Shown here piece by piece: positions 40,959-55,917 of a stretch of DNA of 64,000 nt. Position 1 is the first letter of the stretch, and every line of letters starts with the position of its first letter. The stretch lies in NCBI GenBank assembly GCA_017311315.1, contig CM029626.1, positions 14,576,477 to 14,640,476 on the forward strand. Direction: 5' to 3'. The position numbers were made by a program, and so were the translations under genes. Under the pieces are notes generated by a model. It was not told the origin of the DNA. It was given only the letters and a program-made list of their open reading frames with translations, and made no database searches. The stretch comes from Dendrocalamus latiflorus. Taxonomy: Eukaryota; Streptophyta; Magnoliopsida; Poales; Poaceae.

Positions 40959-41160
40959 TATGTATATATGCATGTATGTATATGCATGTATATATATATA
41001 TATATATGTATGTGTATATGTGTATATATGTATATGTATATATATGTGTGTGTATCTATATGTGTATGTATATGTATATATGTATGTATATATGTGTATC
41101 TATATGTGTATGTATATGTATATATGTATGTATATGTGTGTGTGTATATATATAGAAAGA
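40959..41160. repeat. TATG/TGTA-rich microsatellite
   Basis: Variable TATATGTA, TGTGTATATG and GTATGTATATG units run without any gene. Related GTATGTATA DNA occurs at 40620-40680, just on the other side of the Helitron, so the Helitron inserted into an existing repeat. Confidence 0.85.
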
Positions 41161-41352
41161 GAATACCCTTTACTTCCAGGTGTAATTACATCTACCTCTA
41201 ATATACCACCTAAACTAACTTGAAATACTCCTTTATTATTTTAGGTATACTCGTGTATTAAATATAAGATACTCTAATATGAACCACATGAAAAAATTGC
41301 AAGAGACTTTATAGTGTTTAACGTATTTTGTAAATACCTTCATACACGCGCG

Positions 41353-45899
<4,547 letters not shown>

Positions 45900-46500
45900 G
45901 GCCACTGGGGTTTTTTTTTCTTTTCACATGGTGACTAGTATTTAAAATACTAAAACTTGCAAATTCTCACTTTAATTTGATAACCTATTTTATGAAGAAA
46001 GAAGAGATGGAAATTGAATTGATGATAAAAAGATGAGTTATATAGTTGCATTTGATACTATTAATATTTGATGAGTACGTTGTACTCACCCTTGCTATTA
46101 AATTCTCTTGTTAGATCCCAGTCTGGTCGGAGAATACATTGAATGGGATGTGGGGGTATACATGCTGTGAGGATGCTGCGTGGGATGAGGGTGATCGTGC
46201 TGAAGACCAGGGCAAGGTGGATGCCTTATTCGGTGCCTGGGATGGATAGACGACCTTAGTGCCCCTTCTTTGAGAGATAGGGTATATAAATAATTTGTAT
46301 TCCCCTTTTATACCTAGTATTTGTACTAAAGACCTTAGTCATATGTGACTAACTGTTGTAATAATACAAAGCCTCTAGTTATTGTTCTGGTGCGAACTCT
46401 CTTAAAGTTTATTATTCCTTAAGGCGTTGAACTTATGGAATAATAATACGTTGCCCGGTGTCATATTCTGAGAATAATGACACGGGGTGTCACTGGAATC
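45900..46500 (+). repeat. Probable LTR or 3' remnant of an LTR retrotransposon
   Basis: The segment contains TTGATGAGTACGTTGTACTC, TGGGATGAGGGTGATCGTGC, GCAAGGTGGATGCC and TGCCTGGGATGGATAGACG, a TATAAATAATTTGTATT box and a GACACGGGGTGTCAC end. This layout resembles the U3/R region of large grass LTR elements. No partner LTR, PBS or coding domain is visible. Confidence 0.35.
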
Positions 46501-47912
46501 TTGTGAAATTCCTGCAAATTTTTTTTCGCCTTCCAATCCCTTTCAGGATCAACTGTTGAACATAAATTTAGTTGTAATTGAATGGAGTTTTGCTTAACGA
46601 TCAACTGTAACCAATCCCTTTCAGGATTGACATGCTATTAGCAATGATGCATGGCCTATTGCTTGGCACTGCTTGCGAGTCATGGATTAGTGGCATCATT
46701 TGTAGGGGATCACACATTAAAGACTGGGTGGATTACGACTTATATATATTCTCTCCTGTATCCTCGTTTGACACGTTTGTGATCCGATGTTGGCAAAAGT
46801 AGCTAGTGTGGCAATTAGCGTTGAAAGAAACCAGTCGCTGTTTGGAAGGCTGCTCGATAGCCACTTTGAAGGTGCGAAGATTATTACCGTCTTATCGAAA
46901 TTTTCTAAAAGAATATATCGAGATAAATAAATAGAGTTAGCACTATGTAGAATACCTTAAATCTGGCCTAACCGTCCCTATTCATAAATTTTGAACCTAA
47001 ATAAAATGAAAATCAAACATGTGACTTCTCGCAGCAGTGATGAAGCCGCCGCCGACGAAAATAATCTTAGGAGACCATGCATGTGAGCTGCCACCTGATT
47101 TCCAGCTTGTTTGTCACATTTGATTGATGGTGGATGTACGGCTTGCAAAATGGCTGCTTTGATCACTTTGGGCCTCATTTGTGTACCTGGTCTCTTTGGG
47201 GCTTCCGTCCACATGAATGGGCCCTCAAATTCTCACCAGGCCTCCAGTAAGAACGGTCCATGGTAGAATCTGGGTTCGTTGTACCATGGGCCTATTTTTT
47301 TCCACTTTTTAAAATAAAAAATATTTTCCTTATGTTAAAAAAAAGGAAAAATGAAATGTTAATGCGGTAACTTAGATCCGCACAGTGTACCAATTAAGAA
47401 AAGGAAAATGAAAGCTCTTGATGGATTTAGGCCTATTACGAAGTGTTGTGACTTCTGGCAGGCTGAAATGGAACGTAGCGGCCATTAGTTTTTTCTATGT
47501 TATTCAATAGAGAAAAATAATAAAAATAAAAACACTGTTATATTTTTATAAATAATGTAAAGAAAAAACCATTAAAAAATTCAACCTGTTTTAAACAACT
47601 TTGTGGTTTCCATCGCTATTTAGAACTTGCTTGAGTAGGGCTTCAATGGATCAAGCAACTCAACAGCACACGCGAGGCCGAAGGAGCTAGCACGATCCCA
47701 GTCCCTGCGGATTGTTCTCCCAGTACAGGCAAACAGTTCGCCCGACTGTTACCGGCTAACTGGGCGTATTTATATGCGCGAGCTGTCACGCCCTGCAGCT
47801 CATAAAACCCATCGAAGAAGGGTATTTTACAGGATCGGGAGGATATATGTCTGTCCGATTGCCCCGCAACTGTTACAGGGGCATGCAATCCTGTGCTTGT
47901 CCATGCCAAAAG
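46501..47912. other. Intergenic, with a degenerate family B fragment at 47455-47605
   Basis: No gene is supported. Short frames (for example 46978-47214) lack motifs. Confidence 0.4.
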
Positions 47913-48108
47913 GAATTTTGGATACTGTTGGACCCCTGAACACGTGAAAATCCATTTTTGGCCCTCTGACGTAAAAAATTCCGAAACTGGACCCCTTTTG
48001 AGTGCGCGATCGCCAGACGCCGCCACGTGTACCGGTCGTGCGGTCTGATACCGCACGACCACACTGTTCACCCGGTTGTGCGGTACCAGACCGCACGACC
48101 CGCCTGCC
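47913..48108 (+). repeat. MULE-B left terminal inverted repeat
   Basis: It pairs with 59909-60104. It contains two short palindromes: GGTCGTGCGGT/ACCGCACGACC around CTGAT (48034-48060) and GGTTGTGCGGT/ACCGCACGACC around ACCAG (48074-48100). More CCGCACGACCGAGCGCA-like repeats run inward to about 48215. Confidence 0.9.
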
Positions 48109-48599
48109 GACCGCACCACCCCCTCGCTCACCGCACGACCGAGCGCATGACCGCACGACCCTGGCCCGAGCGCACGACCGAGTCCCCCAGCGCGCGTTTC
48201 TTTGCCCGACCGCATGATTCATCTGTGCTAGGGTTTACTGTTTTAATTTTAGGTGTATATATATTTATGCATTTGTAAAGTTATATTTATAATAAAAAAA
48301 TATATGTCTATATATGAAATGATGTTTCAAAAAATATGAAATTGAAGTGGAGTCCACTTGACTGCTTGTGTAATTTTTTGTTGAATTTTTGAAAATTAAA
48401 AATTTTGGTTGGTAGAGTACGAACGAAATTTGTGTGAAGTAACGATTAGTGTATTTGTGATTTTCATATATTGCTGACCGTGAAAAATGTGTTGAACTGA
48501 CAATAACAAATTTCGATCATGTTATGTTGTTTTATTGGAAGCAATTTAATGAATTTTTTTTGAGCACAAATGTGATATGAACAATTGGACGAAAGGAAG

Positions 48600-49020
48600 G
48601 AAAGTGATATTGAACACGTGGGAATGAGTGCAGGAACCGTAATGATTACATATTTTGTTAATTTTGTAGTTGTGAATCAGAAATTTTTTTAATAAAATTG
48701 TAAAACAAGTTTATGTTGATTATATGTTGTAGATGCATAAAAAATGTTGGTAATTTTTTTAGGAACGATTGAGCGTAGAACGATCGATATATAAAGTGGT
48801 AGGTGACTTTTAGGGTTTGGTATGTTTTTAGGGTTTGCAATCCCCGTGATTTTTGTATGTATTGTCAATTTTGTAGTTGTAAGCTGGGAAAAAATATGAT
48901 GAAGTTGTAATAGAAGTTTATATTCAATGTAAGTTGTAGATGCATACAAAATTTGGGTAAATGTTTTTAGGAACGATTGACTGTAGAACGGTCGATACAT
49001 AAAGTGGTAAGTGATATTTT
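48600..49020. repeat. MULE-B subterminal repeats
   Basis: Two units with TTGTAGATGCATA, TTTTTAGGAACGATTGA.. and GTAGAACG.TCGATA.ATAAA lie at about 48728-48800 and 48928-49005. They match the pair in MULE-A (28615-28915), including the intervening TAGGGTTTGCAAT-like stretch. Confidence 0.6.
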
Positions 49021-49219
49021 GAAGGTTAGTGAGAATTCGTGTACGGTGAGAACCGGTATGTTAATATTGTTAAATGAGGTGCTACATGAATCATGGAATG
49101 CGAAAAGACGAGATATTAAACTTCATAATACAGCTGGGCTTAACATGTCGCGTACATTTTTATTACATGCATAACATATAGCATGATATGCGACTAACCC
49201 ACCGAACTGCGCGTACGAC

Positions 49220-50000
49220 CTACTGTGTGGACCTGGGCCACTTGCCCTTCCTTGCCCGCTCGGCGTCGAACTCTTCCGCGGCCTCTTTTGCCTTAGCCGC
49301 AATTTCCCTCTTTCTCTCGCGCTCCCTCTCGCGAGACTCCCGCTCCCTACGCGTGCACGCTTCGAGATGAGCTTGCGTCTCGCGTTGTATACGCAGGGTG
49401 TGCTCGTTATTGCGGCGCTCCTCCTCCAGCAACTCCTTCTCCTTTGTGACATTCCACTACTCGAAGTCGAGGGTCCATTGGTCCGCAGGGTGGATCTCAA
49501 GATCGATCCATTTGCGGTAGCCACATAGGGGCTCCGGAGACTGTAAATAAAGGAGAGATATTGTTATTGCGTGCTATGAAGGAGAAAATGTAGGGGAAAA
49601 TGGTGCATGTGGTCGTTACCGGCTGCCGATAGGTTGCGGTGTCAAAACGGCGGTTGGGGTAGTCACTGGAGTAGTTTGCGCAACCCCAGTAACGCATACC
49701 TAGACTGATGCGGTGTTTGGACTTGAAGAACTTGCACACGTCCCCGCACCAACAAAGGGGAGGTGTCTCCCCCTCAGGTGGTAGTTGTGGCGAACGCTCG
49801 GTGGGGACGTCCAGGATAGGGTTGTTGCTACGCGGGCGCTCTTTGGGGGGACCTTTCTTCGTAGCACGATGGGCTTGTTCTACCCGAGCCTGTATAGCCC
49901 TGATTTTCTCATCGCGGGCGGCAGCTGACCGTGCTATGTTACTGGTCTCCTCCCAATCCTTCACCATCTTGTCCCATTGCTTCTTCTTGCCTTTGTCCAT
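49220..50000 (-). pseudogene. GRF-A': GRF zinc finger plus coiled-coil gene with one in-frame stop (MULE-B)
   Basis: Exons 50000-49620 (127 codons) and 49540-49220 flank a 79-bp intron (CCG|GTAACG ... TTATTTACAG|TC), the same position and length as in MULE-A. The N-terminus is a longer basic/charged region (MDKGKKKQWDKMVKDWEET). The finger is CWCGDVCKFF, RYWGCANY and CGYRKWIDLE. The second half is a charged helix (ERRNNEHTLRIQRETQAHLE) and an RE-rich stretch ending KGKWPRSTQ. A TAG at 49457-49459 interrupts the frame between the finger and the helix. A TATA box (CTATAAATT, complement of 50078-50086) lies 78 bp before the ATG. Full length would be about 233 codons. A homologue without the stop exists in MULE-A. 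Confidence 0.7.
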
Positions 50001-50077
50001 CCCGGTGGGGTGAGGGAAGCGCGACGTAGTATGGGGTTTGGATGTGCAATGTTCGCTGGGAAATGGAATGCACACCA

Positions 50078-50086
50078 ATTTATAGG
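50078..50086 (-). promoter_or_regulatory. TATA box of GRF-A'
   Basis: CTATAAATT on the minus strand lies 78 bp upstream of the start codon, on the left side of the tandem-repeat array. Confidence 0.5.
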
Positions 50087-50167
50087 GTCCGTTTTGTCTC
50101 TACTTGTACGTGCAAAGTTGGTCCGCGTGGTTGTAGCAGTGAGTAAAGATGGGGGTGCTGCGATATC

Positions 50168-50778
50168 ACTGCAAAAAGGGCTCGTTTTGTCATGTCATTG
50201 GGCAAAGCTGGCCCGTTTTGTCATGTCACTGGGCAAAGCTGGCCGGTTTTGTCTCATCACTGGGCAAAGGTGGCCGGTTTTGTCGTGTCACTGGGCAAAG
50301 CTGCCCGGTTTTGTCTCGTCACTGGGCAAAGCTGCCCGGTTTTGTCTCGTCACTGGGGAAAGCTGGCCCGTTTTGTCATGTCACTGGGCAAAGCTGCCCG
50401 ATTTTGTCTCGTCACTGGGCAAAGCTGGCCGGTTTTGTCGTGTCACTGCGCAAAGCTGGCATCTTTTGTCATCTCACTGAGCAAAGCTGCCCGTATTGTC
50501 ATGTCACTGAGCAAGGCTGCCCGGTTTTGTCATATCACTGCGCAAAACTGGCATCTTTTGTCACCTCACTGAGCAAAGCTGGCCCGTATTGTCATGTCCC
50601 TGCGCAAAGCTGCACTGTATTGTCATCTCAATGAGAAAAGCTGCCCTATTTTGTCACGTCTCTGTGCAAAGCTGCCCTTTTTTGTCACATCTCACTGCAA
50701 AGCTGGCCCCTTTTGTCACGTCTGTACGCAGAACTGTCATCTTTTTTGTTTTTGGTCACTGCATTAAGCTGCCCCGTT
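50168..50778. repeat. 31-bp tandem-repeat array between divergent GRF genes (MULE-B)
   Basis: About 19 units of 30-32 bp follow the pattern GGCCGGTTTTGTCATGTCAC then TGGGCAAAGCT. Units near the left are alike; those near GRF-B' are more diverged. The period is not a multiple of three, so the array is open in all three frames, which creates spurious repetitive frames. The array ends 4 bases before the GRF-B' TATA box and starts about 80 bases from the GRF-A' TATA box. It could therefore serve both divergent promoters. Confidence 0.9.
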
Positions 50779-50782
50779 GTGC

Positions 50783-50790
50783 TATAAATA
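50783..50790 (+). promoter_or_regulatory. TATA box of GRF-B'
   Basis: TATAAATA lies just after the array and 87 bp before the ATG. GCCCCGTTGTGC before it equals the final repeat half-unit, as in MULE-A. Confidence 0.65.
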
Positions 50791-50876
50791 GCATGGTTGG
50801 GGTCCCATGACATTGTACGCAGAGAACCCTGTAAATCGAACAAAGAAGTACCTTCTATTTCGTGGCGAAGCATACC

Positions 50877-51488
50877 ATGTCGGAAGCCGAGGGACCAGTC
50901 GGATTTGGGTCACCGAAGGAAGACATTCCCTTAGAAAGGAGGGATATATTTGGTCCACAGTACCGATTGATACCAAGCCGGCGTGCTCAACCAGCGTGGC
51001 CGAAATGCAGACACAATGAGTACGCGGTCGTCCAGATCTTGGATGCCCCGAACGATGGCGGGCGACATTTCTTCCGATGCCCACGCTCCGGGGTACAAAT
51101 TACTAATAGTACATTTGTTTATTGCTTATGGACCCTACATGTTTTCCGTCCTTTTTTGCAGATGGCAAAATACGACTTCTCCCGCTGGATCGACCCTCCT
51201 CATGAACGGTATGTTGATCGTTATGTGGATATATTATGGGCTCGAATATGGGACTTGGAGTACCGAATGGAGACTCTCAATGAGGAGAACAACGACCTCC
51301 GCGAACAGATGCAACGCGAGAGGGGCAATGAGGAGGTCGTGAACATAGGAAGCTCTTATGATCCCACATGTTGTTGCGCGAACCCGAGCTGCATATGTGC
51401 GTGCCACTACCACGACGGCCAGCCACGTCCGAGGCGGCCCCCTCAGCAATTCTCCATGTGGGTGCCACGAGGCTCGTTTGGCATTTAG
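50877..51488 (+). CDS. GRF-B': GRF-type zinc finger, coiled-coil and Cys-rich tail (MULE-B)
   Basis: Exons 50877-51092 and 51162-51488 flank a 69-bp intron (GGG|GTACAA ... CCTTTTTTGCAG|ATGGCA). The product has 180 residues, closely similar to the MULE-A copy at 30316-30928 over its whole length. The finger-like part is WPKCRHNEYAVV with GGRHFFRCPRSG. The helix is ARIWDLEYRMETLNEENNDL. The Cys cluster is CCCANPSCICACHYH and the end is PRGSFGI. Unspliced RNA would also stay open because the intron is 23 codons long, but the MULE-A intron of 70 bp shows splicing is the shared plan. There is no internal stop. It is the best-preserved protein of the element, although its transposase is broken. Confidence 0.8.
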   Translation: MSEAEGPVGFGSPKEDIPLERRDIFGPQYRLIPSRRAQPAWPKCRHNEYAVVQILDAPNDGGRHFFRCPRSGVQITNSTFVYCLWTLHVFRPFLQMAKYDFSRWIDPPHERYVDRYVDILWARIWDLEYRMETLNEENNDLREQMQRERGNEEVVNIGSSYDPTCCCANPSCICACHYHDGQPRPRRPPQQFSMWVPRGSFGI

Positions 51489-51794
51489 GCAATGAGGGTT
51501 ATGGTTGTGTCGTATTTTAGTTCTTGTATTTGTTGTTGTTGTGTTGATGCTGTGGCGGTAGGACTGTTGTGTTGATTTAAATTGTTGGGTGTAGTACTTT
51601 CCATATATTCTGTATGTGCAATGTATGTGTTGGTTTGTGTTGTCAGTGCATGACGCCTTCATATTCTATGACCTTCATATTCTGTGGCCTCTTTCCATAT
51701 CGAATTAATGTGCAATGTTGTTAAGCATGTGATGGATTGGTTGTTATCTTCGTGCAGTTGTTATCACAAGCTAGAAAAAAAATTGTAATACTGA
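51489..51794. other. GRF-B' 3' flank
   Basis: GTTGTGTTGATG-rich sequence is shared with the region after GRF-B in MULE-A (30930-31080). No gene is seen. Confidence 0.4.
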
Positions 51795-51955
51795 GCAAAG
51801 ATGCCCCGTTTTGTCATGTCCCTAGGCAAAGCTGGCCTCTTCTGTCATGTCACTGCGCAAAGCTGCCCCGTTTAGTCATGTCACTTTGCAAAGCTGGTCT
51901 GTTTTGTCATGTCATTGCGGAAAGCTGCCTCGTTTTGTCATGTCATTGTGTGACG
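51795..51955. repeat. Second, short 31-bp array before GRF-C
   Basis: Five units use the same core (GTTTTGTCATGTCACTGCGC then AAAGCTG). A single stray unit lies near 52755-52785. The array ends about 45 bp before a TATA box. Confidence 0.8.
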
Positions 51956-51999
51956 TCGTGTTATTCTGTGGTCTGTGTGACTGAGCCTGCCCCCCAGCC

Positions 52000-52007
52000 T
52001 ATAAAAG
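52000..52007 (+). promoter_or_regulatory. TATA box of GRF-C
   Basis: TATAAAAG, in a CCAGCCTATAAAAGGGAGCC context, lies between the second array and the GRF-C coding exon. Confidence 0.65.
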
Positions 52008-52110
52008 GGAGCCATTCCTCACGTAGTCCCTTGCATTGTTTTCACTCACCTCCTGAATTAGTTGTTCCCAATCTGTGTACTTTTCTTCCGTGCTAACTCC
52101 CCCCGACTAG

Positions 52111-52519
52111 GCAAGGAGTCAGCTCAGCAGCTCTTCACATACACCCACGGTGATTTGCCCGAAATGCAACACGGTTGTTAGACGTAAGACCTCACAGACG
52201 GCCTCGAATCCTGGGCGGCACTACTACAAGTGCCCCTATCACTCGGTGAGTAAGATTGTTTCGGGTTCATTCAAATCGTAGTGGCATGTTTAAAAATCTT
52301 CTTCTCATTGAATCGCAGGAAGCCCCCGGTGGTTGCCGATTCTGGGTGTGGGAGGATGAAATGGGCACTAGGACAGACATTGTTCGCCAGGAGAGAGTTG
52401 TCGTGGGGGGCTGCGACCCCGTCGGGATGCGGCATCGTTTGGACAGACTGGAGTGGAAGATAAATTTAATGTTGTGTACTATTTTCTTTCTTGTGTTTAT
52501 TGTTATCCTCAAGTTGTAG
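52111..52519 (+). CDS. GRF-C: small GRF zinc-finger protein with C-terminal membrane segment; start codon not found
   Basis: Exon 1 (open from 52111 to 52245) and exon 2 (52319-52519) flank a 73-bp intron (TCG|GTGAGT ... ATCGCAG|GA). The classical GRF finger is clear: CPKCNTVV, KTSQTASNPGRHYYKCPYHS, then GGCRFWVWEDE across the splice. The last residues are hydrophobic (LMLCTIFFLVFIVILKL), a probable tail anchor after a short helix. This is the common layout of small plant GRF proteins. No in-frame ATG exists between the upstream TAG (52108-52110) and the finger. The start may have been lost, be non-AUG, or lie in an unseen upstream exon joined at about 52110. Confidence 0.6.
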
Positions 52520-52919
52520 TGCTGGCGGTTCTCCTCGTGTATGTTGGTAATGTTTTATGGTACGTTGTCGTCAAGCTATTTTCTTTGTTATGTTTGTTGT
52601 TATCGTGTTTTCTCCCGCTGGAGAGTTAATGTATGTATGTGTAATGCATGCTGTGAGGTACAGTGCCCACATGCGTGCATACTTGTCATAGTGGAATGAA
52701 ACCTTAATCGTAGTTCAAATAATTTCATAAGCACAATACAGTACGAACACAGAAAAAAGCTGCTCCGTGTTGTCATATCTCTGTTGGTTGTATGCCCTAA
52801 TAAATCAAAGAACTAAGAGCAACCCTTTTTATACAGGAAACCATCTTTGAACATCAAACCATCAAGTACTTCAAAAACATCACCAGTCTGACGATCACGC
52901 CTCATTACAATGAACTAAT

Positions 52920-55598
52920 TATCAATCTCGTCGTCGTCTCGTCGGGCGCCGTATGTGATCCTCCAAGAAGGTGAACCGGGTAGGCGAGTGCGGTGCATCT
53001 CAAAGGTCATACTGCGAGGCCTGCGTCCGAGGTGGTCCTGCGTACGGCTGCGTGGGGTCTTGCGTTGGCGTCCCGAAAATAGCGCTGAGCCATTCGGTCG
53101 ACGAGGGGTCTATGGGCTGCTGAGATGGTACAGGTGAATTAGGACATGGACAGCGATGTTTGTATTGAATCTTAATATCACAAGGCATTTACCTGGGTAC
53201 TCTGAAAAGCGGATGACCCACCGTGAACGTCATGGCCCTGTTGCTCCGAGTAAACCTGCATTTTTTTGCGAGTGCGATTAGATGGTTTTGAAATAGACAT
53301 GTTTAACTTAGTACGTTAGTGCATACCGGGGTATGTGGCTATCGAAATGACGATGTCGACGGGTAGTCGCGCATGTGCTCCTGCGATGTGAAGCCTTGAT
53401 AGGTCTGCCCAAACCACCTGTCCCGGTCTTCTAGGTTGGACTGCACGCTACGGGTTGATGGGGCGATGAACGATGGCATCCCCCCTCTGGTTGATGGGGC
53501 GAGTCAGGGTCGCTCTCTGGAGTGGGCCCCCGTCTGCCTGGAGAGCGCGGTCGCTCCTCCGTCGCCCTCCATGATGACGATGTCCGTAGCAACGTGCTAT
53601 CCTGTCGCAATTGCTGCAAGACTAACATGTGGTTAGACATAAATGGTAAATGAGTGCATGAACAAATAGTTGGCAATTGTCCAACCGCCGGTCCGAAGCG
53701 CGTGGAGGCCGAGCGAGCGTAGCTGGGCCGACTCTCGGACTGGGATGGACGCGACGACGATGGCCGTGCTGACGGCGGCGCGGAGGGGGGGGGGGGGGGG
53801 TGGTGGTCCCTAGCCACGTCCGCCACCGTGTGTAGCAACAACGTCGTCTCGGTGGCGACCACAACTCAAGGTCCGTATCGCAGCCCTGGCGTCATCGTAG
53901 ATGCTGCGCATCAAAGTGACCCACCGATCAGCCGTATTTGACTTCCGACGGTGTATAGCCTGAGCAGCCTCGTCCTCAATACGATGCAGGAGGTCCAACT
54001 GCAGTGAAACAAACAATCAGTTAAAACGTAATCCTGCACTGTTTAATGACATACTAATCTCGTACCGCCTGGTCGTGCCGTGCCGCTACATGACGGTCTG
54101 GACCTGTCTGTATAGCGGCCTCATGAACGACCTCAAGTGGACGCTGTGGCGGCTCCCCAGTAAGCCTAGTGCGCGTGCGTGGAGCGTACCACTCAAGGTA
54201 TGTCCTATGCGTCGCGGGGTCGTCCGGCCGTGTCTCGTCCACAACCATCGTATCCGCCTGGTCATGCCACATGTCTGTCCACGGTCGCTGTGTGGCTCTC
54301 CAGTCTTCTGTCGCTCGTCCTCTCCTCGATTGCCTGCAAGTTCATTGAGACATTACACAATTAGTAGGGGCACAGACTAATGCATTAATTAAATTTACGG
54401 TGTAATGACATAACGGTGGGTGCTGTCTGCAAGAGGGCGTCCTCGCAGGGGGGACATGCTGGTACAGTCCGAACTGCCTCATGACTCGGTGTGGGTTGTA
54501 TGGCTCGACGCAGTGCGAGAACACCAAGTGGCAGGTCGTCAACCAGTACCTGTGTTCCTGCCCGCACTGAGATGTCAAACCGTGGGGGGGCCGTGTCCAT
54601 AATGAACCGCGGAGTTCATGGCCACCAGACTATGACAGACTCTTGTAGAAGCTCGAACCTGTTGTGGAAATCCGTGTACGCACGTCTCGGTCTGTCCCTG
54701 GCCCAGCTCAACTGACTATGTGTCCAACGTGTACCCATTGTGGGCGCATCAACGGGGTCGTTGCCCGCACCGAGGCCGTACAACTGCGGGCTGAGGTCAT
54801 AAGGGTGCACAACACGACCAAAAGAAGGCTTGCCAACGGGGAGTGTATCCACGACCACAACGGAAGGAGAAGGTAGCAGACGGCTAGGACCGGCTTGTTG
54901 GCCGCGCTACGCTGCGAGGCGTCACACAAGCCTCGGTATGTGGCGCTAAGAACTGCTGATCCCCAGCTATACTGTGGCACCTGACCAGGCAAGCCATCCG
55001 CTAATGACTTCGCTAGGTGTATGTAGCTAGGCTGCACGGAGTCTCCAGTGGTGCTAGGGAAAAAGACCCACCCGAACAGATATAGCAGGTACGCAACGAA
55101 GTGTGTCCGCACCTCCTCCTCATGTGCGTGTGCTAGACAGGTCATGTATCGACGAAGCCATCCATGTGGCACACCGGCTGCGCTGTCTGGGATCGGATGA
55201 CCGAACCGGTGACCCAGACGGACCTTCCAATCTGCTGCCTTTGGGGGTGGCACTACAGCAGCACCACGGACGGGTAGACCTGTAAGCATCGTCACGTCCT
55301 GCAGAGTAACCGTCATCTCCCCCCACCGGAAGTGGAAGGTGTGAGTCTCCGGCCTCCATCGATCAACGAGAGCGGACAGCAGCGGCGCATCATACTGGAA
55401 CACATGCGGTAGATCCAACATGCGGGCAATGGGCAGCAGCCCGGTGTCCCGCAGTAGTGGGATGTACCGCTGGTCGAGACGCCAGTTCTCTCGGGGGCCC
55501 CTAAGGACGAAGCAAGGAGGCCCTCGTGCGTCCCCCGACGACCACGCATGGCATCGGTGGTGCTCATCCCAACGGGGGTCTAGCAACTCGAACGCCAT
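52920..55598 (-). pseudogene. Plant mobile domain (PMD, MAIN-like) gene, multi-exon, frameshifted (MULE-B)
   Basis: The first coding exon starts at 55598 (ATG five bases into the exon, after acceptor TTGGCAG) and runs to 54415. Residues 1-245 read LDPRWDEHH, LLRDTGLLPIARM, FHFRWGEMTVTLQDVTMLTG, HFVAYLLYLFGWVFFP and YSWGSAVLSATYRGLCDAS, the PMD core. After PLWSW near 54850 the frame shifts by one (DTLPVGKPSFG continues). A TGA near 54613 follows VIVWWP, and a second shift near 54575 precedes YNPHRVMRQFGLYQHVPP. Exon 2 (54333-54066, EDWRATQRPWTDMWHDQ) joins in matching phase. Exon 3 starts at 53998 (LDLLHRIEDEAAQAIHRR). A Ser/Pro-rich tail follows in pieces to about 52920. PMD proteins act in transcriptional silencing in Arabidopsis (MAIN, MAIL1) and are known from transposons. 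Confidence 0.75.
53785..53800. repeat. (G)16 homopolymer inside the PMD gene tail
   Basis: On the coding strand this is C16, encoding a proline run whose frame depends on exact length. The frame of the PMD tail cannot be trusted here. Confidence 0.9.
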
Positions 55599-55917
55599 GT
55601 CCTGCCAAAGAAGGATAACAAGTGAGTCTAAATTTATAACAGAATGTGCAACAAATGACAACATATTTAACAACAAATGTAACGACAGGGAAACGTACGG
55701 AATGTACCAAAAATATACATAGAATGTGTACACGAATATGACCCACACGACTAGAAAACATATGGAATGTACGAAAACATACATAACATGGTAATATGCA
55801 CGACACAGATACATGGAGCCAACAATGAAGCGTACACCTTCTGAATAATGCAGGGTACATCGCAACGCACAAACACATGGAAGGAACAATGGGTACAAGA
55901 AAATATTGTGGTTGGTA

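Noticed and set aside
47643..48222. Minus-strand frames of 190 and 131 codons overlapping the left TIR of MULE-B
   Set aside because: They cross the transposon boundary and translate palindromic terminal repeats; no domain.
50149..50634. 161-codon and overlapping repetitive frames across the tandem array (repeating GKA.F. / GQSCPVLS patterns)
   Set aside because: A period near 31 bases keeps all frames open; the repetitive translation follows from the DNA repeat, and the array is upstream of a TATA box.
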